Notes: generated by a model not told the origin, from the sequence alone. Counted from the stretch's first letter, positions 35,722 through 44,423 are shown. The stretch is DNA of 64,000 nt from Verrucomicrobiota bacterium (GCA_963204975.1 CAUJJC010000351.1:1-64000); one strand, 5' to 3'. Numbers and translations are program-made.

Positions 35722-36456
35722 TTACGCAGAAGCAGGAGACGAAGGAGCGGGCGGCACCGCCGGAGCAGGGGCCGTCGTCTCACGTCCACCACCCGCGTCC
35801 ACTATGATGCGGGCACTTTTCCATGCCTGAGCGAAGCGTTCACCTGCCGGACTGGCTCCGAACTGAACGACGAGATCGTCCATGCTAGCCACCTGATCCA
35901 GGAGTCCGGCAATGTCGGTCTCGATTTCCTTGAGCAGCGCACTGCGGTTGACGATCTGACCGCGTGGCGTGTTCATGACGGCGCTGTAAGCGGCGATGGC
36001 TGCCGTGAGCGCAGCGATGCTGGCGGCGGTGACACCTCGTCCGGCGGCACCGGCTTCATTCGCAGCGCTTTGTGCGACATCGCGGATGGCCGTCGTCTGG
36101 GTGACCAAGTCCTGCGCACGAAGGCGGACGATCTCGCTCTTACTGTAGTCGATCTTGCCACGCCGGTCCAAATCGCCTGTCTTTTTAAAATGGTTGGCCA
36201 GAGCACGCGCGAGGACATAAGCCGCATCCTCCAGCACGGTCTCAGCGGCGGCCTTGGCATCAGAGGCACCGCCTGTTGCCGCATCAACCTGGGCGGCCTT
36301 GGCGGTGACGGCTCCATAGGCATTAGCAAGGGTATCGAGATCAGTGCCGAAATCAGCTGGCTGCTGGTTTTTCCAAATAGACTGATAGTCATTGCTTTGA
36401 GCCAGGGTGATGCACGCACCCACCATGTTGAGCTGGTTTTGGAGACGAGAATTCAT
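35722..36456 (-). CDS. Alpha-helical hypothetical protein
   Basis: A 244-residue, Ala-rich soluble protein without signal peptide (MNSRLQNQLNMVGACITLAQ). Most of it is predicted helical by composition, with TDLDTLANAYGAVTAKAAQVDAA and DLVTQTTAIRDVAQSAANEAG as typical helix stretches, and a Pro/Ala-rich tail (APAPAVPPAPSSPASA). I recognise no family; similar helical proteins of unknown role are frequent in Verrucomicrobia. It lies just outside the Rhs operon on the same strand, and its transcript probably ends at the hairpin at 35427. Confidence 0.6.
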   Translation of the reverse strand: MNSRLQNQLNMVGACITLAQSNDYQSIWKNQQPADFGTDLDTLANAYGAVTAKAAQVDAATGGASDAKAAAETVLEDAAYVLARALANHFKKTGDLDRRGKIDYSKSEIVRLRAQDLVTQTTAIRDVAQSAANEAGAAGRGVTAASIAALTAAIAAYSAVMNTPRGQIVNRSALLKEIETDIAGLLDQVASMDDLVVQFGASPAGERFAQAWKSARIIVDAGGGRETTAPAPAVPPAPSSPASA

Positions 36457-36490
36457 AGGAATTCAAGAATGGGGAAAGGGCGTGAAATAC

Positions 36491-37030
36491 TCAAGCTGAA
36501 AATGAAGAGGATCGCCAAAATATCCACTCACTCACGCTGCAAGGCTTGATTTTCTGAAAAATCGGGGGCTCAGCGACAGTGCGCCAGCCGTAAGAAGCTG
36601 TGGATAAGTCGGCGGAAGCACCGTTCGTGCCGATTGCGGAGCTGTCAGCGTCCGCAGAAAGGCTGCGCGTCGCAAAGGAGAGAGTGTCAGCACGGTTTGA
36701 TGGCTTGCACAGGCCTCTCGAACCAAGGTTAGTCTCAATTGCAGCACCGTCAGTCTCAATTGAAGGGCTGCGCATGTCTTTGGAACAATTGCAGATCAGC
36801 TTTGAACCGACGTTCTCGTTACCCGAAATGCGTGACCGGCGTCTGGTTCTTCCCCAAACCCTGACCCACTGATTGCTTGAACAACATGTAAACTGGTCAC
36901 TCACGGCGGCGGCTTTAGCGAGGGTGTAGACACTCAGGCCGAGAGCCGTGCGGCGCTCGGCGATCTCGGCACCGATGCGTTGATTGAGGAAGGAAATGTA
37001 GTCGTCAGGTGAGCGCTCAGAATGAGACAT
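36491..37030 (-). pseudogene. XRE-type HTH regulator gene, apparently truncated
   Basis: From the ATG at 37030 the first 45 residues (RIGAEIAERRTALGLSVYTLAKAAAVSDQ) are a normal start of a lambda-repressor-like helix-turn-helix. After VSDQ, where the recognition helix and its continuation should follow, the frame turns into Cys/Arg/Ser-rich sequence with no resemblance to the family (about 130 residues to the stop). Other frames do not restore the domain well. The 3' half also has lower G+C content, so an insertion or replacement is likelier than a single frameshift. Confidence 0.5.
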
Positions 37031-37091
37031 AGCGCACGGGGAGTCACGACCGCGAACCTGGATTTGCAAAATGGTCCACAGACCATCAAAG

Positions 37092-37147
37092 CCCATCGTC
37101 TCGATGGGTCTCGAAGTTTGTAAACATGCATCACCTCACGACGTGAG
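37092..37147. promoter_or_regulatory. Two inverted repeats upstream of the XRE-type gene
   Basis: CCCATCG-TCT-CGATGGG (37092-37108) and the near-palindrome CTCACG-A-CGTGAG (37135-37147) lie 60-120 bases upstream of the regulator start. Either could be an operator for self-control, but that is inference from position only. Confidence 0.35.
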
Positions 37148-37157
37148 ATCTGCCCGT

Positions 37158-37178
37158 CCGAAGCGATTATCGCTTCGG
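37158..37178 (-). terminator. Hairpin overlapping the sulfatase stop codon
   Basis: CCGAAGCGA, loop TAA, TCGCTTCGG: a perfect 9-bp stem whose loop is the stop codon of the sulfatase gene. No T run follows, so it may protect the 3' end or slow ribosomes rather than end transcription. Confidence 0.45.
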
Positions 37179-38801
37179 CGCATTCGAAACGCTGGAGGCC
37201 GTGTATTCAGCTTCGTCGATCACGCCATCCTTGTTCATATCGCGAGCGATGAACCAGCCAGCCGCATCGGTGGCGTTTCGATTGGCGCTGAACTCTTCTT
37301 TGCTCAGCCTGCCATCGGCATTGGCATCGAGCTTCTTGAACATCTCCGCACGCTTCGGATCGCTCTTGCTTCTCCCCTTCCCTTTGCCTTTCTCATCAGG
37401 GGGGATGGGCAGCGGCAGGTAGTCGTAGTCGAGGATCATCTTCCGCTGCAATGCGGTCTTGAGTTCCATCGTGACGGCTTCGAGTCCTTTCTGACCGTAG
37501 AGATTGTGCAACTCGCTGGGGTCTTGCTTCAAGTCGTAGAGTTCATACACCGGACGAGGATGCGTGAACCACACGGCTTCGAACTCCGATGCCAGCCGCC
37601 CTTCCTCGTGGGCCTTCGTGATGTCTTTCCAACTGGGATCACCCGCGCTGTCCACAGGCGAGTAGCGCTGATAGGGCGAGACATTGTAGATCAACTTGTA
37701 GCCCGCACTGCGGACACAACGACTGAAGTCCACACTGCTCGCAGCGGTGTTCGCCGTGAAGGTCGAACTGCCATGTGGACCACGCTCAGCGAAGATGTAA
37801 GTGCGCTCTTGGGGAAAGGATTCCCCTTTGAGCAAAGGCATGAAACTCACGCCACTGATGCGCTCGGGCACGGCGAGACCTGCGGCCTCCAGGCAAGTGG
37901 GAGCGATGTCTTCACCCGAGATAAGAACACTCGAATCACCGCCCGGCTTGATCACGCCAGGCCACCAGGCAAGCAGTGGAACATTGAGCCCTGGATCATG
38001 CAGCGAGCCCTTGCCGCTCGGGAAGGCCATGCCGTTATCGCCCATGAAAATGATGAGCGTGTTCTCCAATCCGGCACGCTCCTTCACGATGTCGAGCACG
38101 CGCTGGAAGTCGCCATCGCAATGCTCGATCTCGCCCTCGTAGCGTGAGAGATCCTCGCGCACGCTAGGCAGATCAGGAAGGAATCCCGGCACTTTCAGCT
38201 TGGCCGGATCAGGCGGATTCTTGCCCGAGGTCCATGCATGATGCGGATCACTGAATCCGACCCACAGGAAGTAAGGCGCATCCTTCGGACGCTGATCAAA
38301 GAACTCATTCATCCGTGCAGGCACGCTCTCCTGACCACTCGAGTCCACGTAGTTGAAGCGATCTTTGAAGGTGAGCATACGATGCTCATCGAAGACCTGC
38401 GATGAAGCCTCTGGCGCTTTGCCCGAACCATCCAGATGATAACTCCGCCCGAGGCAGCCCACGAAGTAGCCGCCCTCCTTGCGCAGCATCTCGGGGAACG
38501 TGATCTCGTCGCGAGGAAGTGGCGATGAGAAACGTGTGATGCGCGCCGCCACGGGCGAGCGCCCGGTCATGATGGTCGCGCGCGATGGCACACACTGCGG
38601 AGCACCCGTGAACATGCGACGGAACTTGATCCCCTCCGCCGCGAAGCGATCAAGATTCGGCGTCTTCATCTCCTCGCGTCCATAGCATCCGAGAAACGGG
38701 TAGCTGTGATCATCCGAGAGGATGAAGACGATGTTGGGCTTGGCCTCAGCGCTTGATGAAAAGGCGAGAACAACCAGGAGAGCGGTGAACAAGGATCTCA
38801 T
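37167..38801 (-). CDS. Secreted sulfatase with C-terminal EF hands
   Basis: A 544-residue sulfatase starting MRSLFTALLVVLAFSSSAEA (signal peptide); the upstream ATG at 38813 is less likely. The metal site FILSDDHSYPFLGCYG and the canonical formylglycine site CVPSRATIMTGR (Cys70) are intact. IFMGDNGMAFPSGKGS and the YELYDLKQDPSELHNLYG block are typical of sulfatases related to iduronate- and heparan-type enzymes. The last 60 residues hold two EF-hand loops (DANADGRLSKEEF and DMNKDGVIDEAEY), a calcium-binding addition seen in this phylum. Substrate unknown, probably sulfated glycans. Confidence 0.9.
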   Translation of the reverse strand: MRSLFTALLVVLAFSSSAEAKPNIVFILSDDHSYPFLGCYGREEMKTPNLDRFAAEGIKFRRMFTGAPQCVPSRATIMTGRSPVAARITRFSSPLPRDEITFPEMLRKEGGYFVGCLGRSYHLDGSGKAPEASSQVFDEHRMLTFKDRFNYVDSSGQESVPARMNEFFDQRPKDAPYFLWVGFSDPHHAWTSGKNPPDPAKLKVPGFLPDLPSVREDLSRYEGEIEHCDGDFQRVLDIVKERAGLENTLIIFMGDNGMAFPSGKGSLHDPGLNVPLLAWWPGVIKPGGDSSVLISGEDIAPTCLEAAGLAVPERISGVSFMPLLKGESFPQERTYIFAERGPHGSSTFTANTAASSVDFSRCVRSAGYKLIYNVSPYQRYSPVDSAGDPSWKDITKAHEEGRLASEFEAVWFTHPRPVYELYDLKQDPSELHNLYGQKGLEAVTMELKTALQRKMILDYDYLPLPIPPDEKGKGKGRSKSDPKRAEMFKKLDANADGRLSKEEFSANRNATDAAGWFIARDMNKDGVIDEAEYTASSVSNAPKR

Positions 38802-38864
38802 GCCCGCCCACAACGTGGCGAACTATGAAGTCCTACATTCGTTCTTTGCGTCGAAGCTCTGGAA

Positions 38865-41249
38865 CTACTTCCGAATCGTCGCGGGCAAAGCCTTCTCCAG
38901 TGCGGCCAGGATGCGACCGTGGGCGAGTTCGACTTCGTTGGTTTCCAGCGTGCGATCCGAGGCGCGATAGGTCAGCGTCCAGGCGATGGACTTGCGATCC
39001 TGCGCGAGCTTCGTGCCGGTGGCGTCGGTGAAGACGTCGAAGACTTCGGCCTTGATCAGCAGCGGCTCCTTCTGTCCGGCGAAGAACGTGGCGACCTGCT
39101 GGTGCGGCAGGTCGGCGGGCACTTCCATCGCGACATCGCGGGTGATGGCAGGGAAGCGAGGCAGCTCCTCGAACTTCGCAGGTGCGTTGTTGCCGCGGAT
39201 GCTGCTGAGCACGATCTCGGCGACATAGACGGGATTGCGCGAATCAATGGCGCGAGCGCGTGACGGATGCAGTTGCGCGATCCAGCCGATGCCCTTGTTG
39301 TTCGCCTTGAGTTCGGCGCTGAGCAGGAAGGTGTCGTTGTCGGCGGTCTTCTTCAGTTCGATGCTCTGGCCGGTGAGACCGGGCAGTTGCTCGATGATGC
39401 CGCGCAGGTCATGCACGCTGGCAGCTTGCGGTTCGCGGCCATGCCAGGAGGACGGCGACACCGGACCGCTGATGAGGATGGCCAGGCGTTCGTCTTCGCG
39501 CGTCTGACCGTTCGGCAGCTTGAGGAAGATGCGGCCCAGCTCGAAGAAGCGCAGGCGGTTGTTCCCCTGGCGAATGTTCAGCGCGGCGGTGGCGATGAGG
39601 CCGGGCACGATGCTCGGACGCAGCGTGGTGTGGTCTTCGCTCAGCGGGTTCTTCACCGGCACGGTCCACTTCGAAAGGTCGATGACACCGAGGCTGTCGG
39701 TGAGCTGGGCATTGGAGACAAGGCGCAGCGTTTGCGCCTCATTGAAGCCGCGATGCACCAGGGCGTGACGCACCTGCATGGCGAAGTCGTAGGCCTTGTC
39801 TGCCGCATCGGTGGAAGCAAAGGCCGCGCTCTGCTTCGACGGCACGCGGTCGAGTCCGACCACGCGCGCGATCTCCTCGGCGAGGTCCACGCTGCGCTGG
39901 AGGTCGAGGCGATAGCTCGGCACCTGCCATTCATCGCTGGTCTTGGTGAGGCCGAACTTGCCGAGGATGTCGTGCATCTCGCCGTCGCTCAGATCGGGGA
40001 TGCCCAGCAGCTTGCGCGTCTTGGCTTCATCAAAGACCACCACACCCGCGAGCTTCGGTGCCGCACCAGCGTGCTGCGTGCTGTCCTCAGCGGTGCCGCC
40101 CGCGAGTTCAAGGATCAGCTTGGTCGCGAGTTCGGATGCGCCTTGCACCTGCTGCGGATCCACCCCGCGCTCGAAGCGATAGCTGGAGTCGCTGCTCAGG
40201 CCCAGCTTGCGCGAGGTGCGACGAATGCCGCTCGGCTGGAAGTAAGCGCTCTCGAGCAACACATCCGTGGTGCCTTCGGTCACGCCCGTGTCTTCGCCGC
40301 CCATCACGCCTGCGATCGCCACTGGGCGAGCGCTGTCGGCGATGACGAGGTCGCTGGTGTCCAGCGTGTATTCATTGCCATCCAGCGCCAGCATCTTCTC
40401 GCCCTCGGTCGCATGACGCACCACGATGCAGCCACTGAGCTTCGCGACATCGAACGCATGGAGCGGCTGGCCCATTTCCATGAGCACGTAGTTCGTGATG
40501 TCCACGATGTTGTTGATCGGGCGCAGGCCGATGCTCTCCAGGCGCGCCTTCAGCCAGTCCGGGCTCGGGCCGACCTTCACGCCCTTGATCAGACGAGCCG
40601 TATAGAACGGGCAAGCCTCCGCCGCTTCGATCTTGATCGCGGAAGCCGTGAGCGCCGTCGCCGCCGTCGCGTGATCGCGCTGCCCCTTCAGCGGCAGACC
40701 GGTCAAAGCCGACAGCTCACGGGCAAGGCCGAGGTGGCTGAGCAGGTCGGAGCGGTTCGGCGTGATCTCCAGGTCGAAGATGACATCCGGCTTCACCAGT
40801 TGGTTGAACGGCGTGCCCACTGTCGCCGAGGGATCCAGAATCATGAGGCCGCCCGTGTCCTCGCCGATGCCGAGTTCCTTGCCAGAGCACATCATGCCGC
40901 CGCTCACCACGCCGCGCAGCTTGCCTTCCTTGATCTCGAAGTTCCCCGGCAGGATCGCGCCCGGCAAGGCCAGCGGCACCTTGTCGCCAGATTTAAAATT
41001 CTTCGCCCCGCACACGATCTGCCGCAGCGTGCCCGAGCCATCGTCCACCTGACACACGCTCAGCTTGTCCGCGTTCGGGTGCTGCACGAATTCAGCAATC
41101 TGCGCGACCACGACCTTGTCCGACGACACGCCCTTCTCTTCCACGCCCTCGACTTCCACACCCGCAAAGGTGAGCAAGTCCGTGAGCTGCGCGGTGGTGT
41201 AAGCGCTGAGGTCGATGTGAGTGCTGAGCCAGGAGAGGGATGTTTGCAT
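38865..41249 (-). CDS. pheT: Phenylalanine-tRNA ligase beta subunit
   Basis: Forms the alpha2-beta2 enzyme with PheS that charges tRNA-Phe. The 794-residue chain shows the N-terminal tRNA-binding (EMAP-like) domain (KVVVAQIAEFVQHPNADKLSVCQVDDG), the B3/B4 editing domain (EIEAAEACPFYTARL), B5, the inactive synthetase core (RLRFFELGRIF) and the C-terminal anticodon-binding ferredoxin-like domain (RDVAMEVPADLPHQQV). Length is normal. It follows pheS by 115 bases that contain an inverted repeat. Confidence 0.97.
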   Translation of the reverse strand: MQTSLSWLSTHIDLSAYTTAQLTDLLTFAGVEVEGVEEKGVSSDKVVVAQIAEFVQHPNADKLSVCQVDDGSGTLRQIVCGAKNFKSGDKVPLALPGAILPGNFEIKEGKLRGVVSGGMMCSGKELGIGEDTGGLMILDPSATVGTPFNQLVKPDVIFDLEITPNRSDLLSHLGLARELSALTGLPLKGQRDHATAATALTASAIKIEAAEACPFYTARLIKGVKVGPSPDWLKARLESIGLRPINNIVDITNYVLMEMGQPLHAFDVAKLSGCIVVRHATEGEKMLALDGNEYTLDTSDLVIADSARPVAIAGVMGGEDTGVTEGTTDVLLESAYFQPSGIRRTSRKLGLSSDSSYRFERGVDPQQVQGASELATKLILELAGGTAEDSTQHAGAAPKLAGVVVFDEAKTRKLLGIPDLSDGEMHDILGKFGLTKTSDEWQVPSYRLDLQRSVDLAEEIARVVGLDRVPSKQSAAFASTDAADKAYDFAMQVRHALVHRGFNEAQTLRLVSNAQLTDSLGVIDLSKWTVPVKNPLSEDHTTLRPSIVPGLIATAALNIRQGNNRLRFFELGRIFLKLPNGQTREDERLAILISGPVSPSSWHGREPQAASVHDLRGIIEQLPGLTGQSIELKKTADNDTFLLSAELKANNKGIGWIAQLHPSRARAIDSRNPVYVAEIVLSSIRGNNAPAKFEELPRFPAITRDVAMEVPADLPHQQVATFFAGQKEPLLIKAEVFDVFTDATGTKLAQDRKSIAWTLTYRASDRTLETNEVELAHGRILAALEKALPATIRK

Positions 41250-41271
41250 TATCGAAAATGGAATAGTTTTG

Positions 41272-41356
41272 AACCACTAATGGACACTGATTGGCACTAA
41301 TGACGGGGAGCCATCAGCCTTCAGAGATTAGTATCCATGAGTGGTCATTAGTGGTT
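41272..41356. repeat. Inverted repeat between pheS and pheT
   Basis: Two 31-base arms, AACCACTAATG...CACTAATG on the left and its diverged complement ending CATTAGTGGTT on the right; 24 of 31 positions pair and the outer 11 are perfect. The arms themselves repeat CACTAATG/ACACTGAT. It resembles dispersed palindromic repeats rather than a terminator. Confidence 0.65.
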
Positions 41357-41364
41357 TGATGAAT

Positions 41365-42420
41365 TCACGCGAACTGCCCGAGGAAGCGCGTGTCGTTCTC
41401 GATGAGGTGACGAATATCCGTGATGCCGTGGAGGATCATCGCGAGGCGATCCAACCCGAGGCCGAAGGCAAATCCTGTCACCTTCTCGCCACCAATCAGA
41501 TCATCGCCGCGCTTCTTGGCGATCTCGTCGAACACAGCGGGATCGACCATGCCGCAGCCAGCGATCTCGATCCAGCGAGGTTCCTTACCTTTGACCTCAA
41601 GCAAGATGTCGATCTCGAAGCTGGGCTCGGTGAAGGGGAAGAAGTGGGGGCGGAAGCGAACCTTGGTCTGCGGGCCGAAGATCTCGCGGAAGAAGAACTC
41701 GAGCGTGCCTTTGAGGTCGGCGAGGCTGACGTCCTTATCGACGTAGAGGCCTTCGAGCTGGTTGAAGACGCTGAGGTGCGTGGCGTCGATCTCATCGCGA
41801 CGATACGCAGCACCAGGGGCGATGATGCGGATGGGCAAGCTCTTCACCGACTCCATGGTGCGGACCTGCACGGACGACGTATGCGTGCGCAGCAAGCGAC
41901 CATCGGCAAGGTAGAAGGTGTCCTTCTCGTTGCGCGCGGGATGATCGGCAGGTGTGTTGAGCGCATCGAAGCAATGCCACTCGGTTTCAATCTCCGGTCC
42001 ATCGGCGATGGCGAAGCCCATGCGACGCAGCGTGCTCACAGCGAGGTCACGAATCTTCGTGAGCGGATGCAGCGTGCCAACACCATAACCAGGACGACCA
42101 GGCAGCGTGGCATCAATACCTGCAACGGCGGCAGCGTCCTTCGCGGCTTGCAGCGCGGCTTGCTTCGATTCGATAGCTTCGGTGATCGCGATGCGGACTT
42201 CGTTGAGCTTGGCTCCGACTTCCTTCTTCTGATCCACGGGCACATCTCGCATCCCGGCACTGAGCGCGGTGAGGCTGCCTTTCTTGCCGAGGAAGTTCAC
42301 ACGCGCGGCTTCGAGGGCAGCTTCTTCATTGGCAGTCGCGAGGATGGCGAGGGCTTCGGCTTTGAGGGTATCGAGTTGGGCGAGCATGGCGGGGCGCGGA
42401 GTATGGGAGAGAATGGCCAT
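41365..42420 (-). CDS. pheS: Phenylalanine-tRNA ligase alpha subunit
   Basis: Catalytic class II synthetase subunit of 351 residues. N-terminal helices (ALAILATANEEAALEAARVNFLGKKGSLTAL) form the coiled-coil arm; the core shows HPLTKI, FDALNTPADHPAR (motif 2 region), HTSSVQVRTME, and the motif 3 stretch GFAFGLGLDRLAMI. All parts needed for activity are visible. An intrinsic terminator and a candidate small RNA lie 170-330 bases upstream on the same strand. Confidence 0.97.
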   Translation of the reverse strand: MAILSHTPRPAMLAQLDTLKAEALAILATANEEAALEAARVNFLGKKGSLTALSAGMRDVPVDQKKEVGAKLNEVRIAITEAIESKQAALQAAKDAAAVAGIDATLPGRPGYGVGTLHPLTKIRDLAVSTLRRMGFAIADGPEIETEWHCFDALNTPADHPARNEKDTFYLADGRLLRTHTSSVQVRTMESVKSLPIRIIAPGAAYRRDEIDATHLSVFNQLEGLYVDKDVSLADLKGTLEFFFREIFGPQTKVRFRPHFFPFTEPSFEIDILLEVKGKEPRWIEIAGCGMVDPAVFDEIAKKRGDDLIGGEKVTGFAFGLGLDRLAMILHGITDIRHLIENDTRFLGQFA

Positions 42421-42602
42421 CGAGCAAGTCGGGATGATTGATTCTCAGCCGCTGTGCCCTCATCTGGGGCCAGCCATGGAAGCGATGATGAGGTTTCAAA
42501 TCAGAACCTCGCTCCCTTCGTCATCGCCGCTCACTCATCACGAGCGCATCACCTTCAACAGACGCCTCACCATGCATCGTCATACTCTCTGGGCAAAAAA
42601 GA

Positions 42603-42630
42603 GGCCCCCGGGCAGCGGAGCCCGGGGGCC
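42603..42630 (-). terminator. Strong intrinsic terminator upstream of pheS
   Basis: GGCCCCCGGGC, loop of six, GCCCGGGGGCC: a perfect 11-bp stem, followed on the reverse strand by TCTTTTTT. This is the clearest rho-independent terminator in the window. Confidence 0.8.
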
Positions 42631-42720
42631 ATGCGATCCAGCAACCAACAACGAGGATCGAACACTCGATTACCTGCTTTCGCTTGTAACCGACGGCCCA
42701 GGAAGACGTGCTTCACGGAC
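42603..42720 (-). ncRNA. Candidate small RNA or pheST leader of about 120 nt
   Basis: Between a promoter-like sequence (42727-42754) and the terminator there are two further hairpins on the reverse strand: CGGTTAC/GTAATCG (42667-42692), closed by GC-GAAA-GC with a GNRA tetraloop, and CGATCC/GGATCG (42634-42660). The compact promoter-hairpin-hairpin-terminator layout suggests a separate small RNA. It could instead be an attenuated leader of pheS, but no Phe-rich leader peptide or T-box signature was seen. Confidence 0.5.
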
Positions 42721-42726
42721 GCGCCC

Positions 42727-42754
42727 ATGTTAAAAACTTTTTGGCAAAGGTCAA
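42727..42754 (-). promoter_or_regulatory. Promoter-like sequence for the candidate small RNA
   Basis: On the reverse strand TTGACC (42754-42749), a 16-base spacer and TAACAT (42732-42727), close to the sigma-70 consensus; transcription would start near 42720. Confidence 0.5.
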
Positions 42755-42791
42755 TCCTGCTGCTCGCTTTTTTCAAAATCACCCTCGGATG

Positions 42792-42805
42792 TCGCAAATT
42801 TGCGA
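42792..42805. promoter_or_regulatory. Palindrome TCGCAAATTTGCGA
   Basis: Perfect 14-base palindrome about 40 bases upstream of the promoter-like sequence. A related motif lies at 42937-42952. Spacing suggests an operator or upstream element, but no regulator is known. Confidence 0.4.
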
Positions 42806-42936
42806 GCCTGAGTGTGGACTGAATACGATAATTTCAAATTCTTGCGCCTTGACACACCTCGCCCGACGAAAAACTAAGCCCATCAGACGGTGTGAAGAAC
42901 CGCTAACATCTGAATAACTCGGCAGAAGATCCTGCG

Positions 42937-42952
42937 CTCGCAAAAATGCGAG
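42937..42952. promoter_or_regulatory. Palindrome CTCGCA-AAAA-TGCGAG
   Basis: A 6-bp inverted repeat around AAAA, sharing the TCGCAAA...TGCGAG core with the palindrome at 42792. Located between proA and the candidate small RNA. Confidence 0.35.
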
Positions 42953-43053
42953 AGAATCACCGCCCGCGTTCGCACTTTTTGAAAACCCAGGCCGACCCCG
43001 CTCCAGAATGCTCGCCGGAGCTTGAAAACTAATCTGAAGCCCAGCAATTCGAA

Positions 43054-44322
43054 TCAAGCCCGGATCTGCCCGTCTCCAAAAGCGAGGTATTTATAGCTAG
43101 TCAGTTCCACCAGACCCATGGGACCGCGGGCATGGAGCTTGTCGGTGCTGATCCCGATCTCCGCGCCGAAGCCAAATTCGCCTCCGTCATTGAATCGGGT
43201 GCTGGCATTCCAGAGCACGAGGGCGGAATCCACATTGTGCATGAAGCTCTCAGCCACCGTCGCATCGCGAGTCACCACGACATCGGTGTGATGCGAACCA
43301 AAGGCATTGATGTGTTCGATTGCTTCTTCAAGGCTGCCCACCGTCTTCATCGACAGAATGAGATCGAGATACTCTGCGCGCCAGTCTTCTTCGGTCGCAG
43401 GCTTCGCTCCTGAGGGAAGATATTGAAGTGCGGATGCATCACCGCGCATCTCCACTCCGGCCTCGACCAGCAGCGCACCCACCTTCGCGTAGAAGGGCTC
43501 AGCCACATCGCGATGCACGAGCAGCGTCTCCAGGGCATTGCACACGCCTGGCTTCTGCGTCTTCGAATTGATGACGATGCGAGCCGCCATGTCGAGGTCG
43601 GCATCAGGATGGACATAGACATGACAAACACCGTCGTAGTGCTTGATGACCGGCATCCGCGCCGTGGACACCACCTTCTCGATCAGGCCCTTGCCTCCAC
43701 GCGGGATGATGAGGTCGATGAATTGATCCATCTTCGCCATGTGCTCCACGCTGCTGCGGTCCGTGAATGGGATGAGTTGCACGCTGTTTGCAGGCAGACC
43801 CGCCGCAGCGCCAGCGTCCTGCAAGGCAGCCGCCAGCGCTGTATTCGAGTGAATCGCTTCGGAGCCACCGCGCAGGATGGTCGCGTTGCTGGTCTTGAAG
43901 CAAAGCGAGGCTGCATCAGTGGTGACGTTCGGTCTCGATTCAAAGATGATGCCGATCACACCGATGGGCACCCGCTTCTTCACGATGCGGAGTCCATTGG
44001 GACGGGTCCAATCCGCGAGCACCTCACCCACCGGATCAGGCAGGTCAGCCACTTCGCGCACGGCCTGTGCGACAGCCGCGAGACGCTTCGGGTTGAGCAT
44101 CAGGCGGTCGATCATCGCCTTGCTCAATCCATTGGCCTCCGCTTGAGCGAGGTCTTCCGAGTTGGCTTCGAGGATCAAGGCTTCACGAGCGACGAGGCCA
44201 TCCGCCATGGCGCGCAGGATGTCGTTCTTCTGGGCAGCAGTGAGTTTCACGAGTTCGCGTGAGGCACTGCGGGCTTGGCGACCCATCTCAAGAATGGCGG
44301 ACTGGACTTCGGAATCGGTCAT
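43054..44322 (-). CDS. proA: Glutamate-5-semialdehyde dehydrogenase (gamma-glutamyl phosphate reductase)
   Basis: Second step of proline synthesis: reduces gamma-glutamyl phosphate with NADPH. The 422-residue sequence shows the family stretches GVIGIIFESRPNVTTDAASLCFKTSNA, GGSEAIHSN, the catalytic Cys in NSKTQKPGVCNALETLLVHRD, and the C-terminal FGAEIGISTDKLHARGPMGLVELTSYKY, all in full. No proB is nearby. It is transcribed away from the ABC transporter genes, with 101 bases between the start codons. Confidence 0.96.
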   Translation of the reverse strand: MTDSEVQSAILEMGRQARSASRELVKLTAAQKNDILRAMADGLVAREALILEANSEDLAQAEANGLSKAMIDRLMLNPKRLAAVAQAVREVADLPDPVGEVLADWTRPNGLRIVKKRVPIGVIGIIFESRPNVTTDAASLCFKTSNATILRGGSEAIHSNTALAAALQDAGAAAGLPANSVQLIPFTDRSSVEHMAKMDQFIDLIIPRGGKGLIEKVVSTARMPVIKHYDGVCHVYVHPDADLDMAARIVINSKTQKPGVCNALETLLVHRDVAEPFYAKVGALLVEAGVEMRGDASALQYLPSGAKPATEEDWRAEYLDLILSMKTVGSLEEAIEHINAFGSHHTDVVVTRDATVAESFMHNVDSALVLWNASTRFNDGGEFGFGAEIGISTDKLHARGPMGLVELTSYKYLAFGDGQIRA

Positions 44323-44423
44323 GGCGGGGGCTGATCATGTGGCCCCAAATCAATCGAGTTGCTAGTATCTTCTTCATTCACAGCCTTGCTCGCGCAGGCA
44401 TTCCGCCTTACCTCGGCGCTCTG

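Larger units (their letters stand above)
42421..43053. other. Intergenic stretch upstream of pheS
   Basis: About 630 bases without a protein gene. It contains a promoter-like sequence, three hairpins ending in an intrinsic terminator (all reverse strand), and two similar palindromes. The short reverse frame at 42567-42797 overlaps the terminator and is not thought to be a gene. Confidence 0.6.

Noticed and set aside
39267-41300. 677-codon forward frame opposite pheT.
   Set aside because: Antisense shadow of a well-recognised gene, with His/Arg/Ala-rich sequence and no domain.
42640-42670. GTTCGATCC on the reverse strand, like a tRNA or tmRNA T-loop.
   Set aside because: The five flanking positions do not form a T-stem and no acceptor or anticodon arm is present.
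42567-42797. 76-codon reverse frame upstream of pheS as a leader peptide or small gene.
   Set aside because: It overlaps the promoter and the terminator hairpin, has no Phe run, and its start lies before the likely transcription start.
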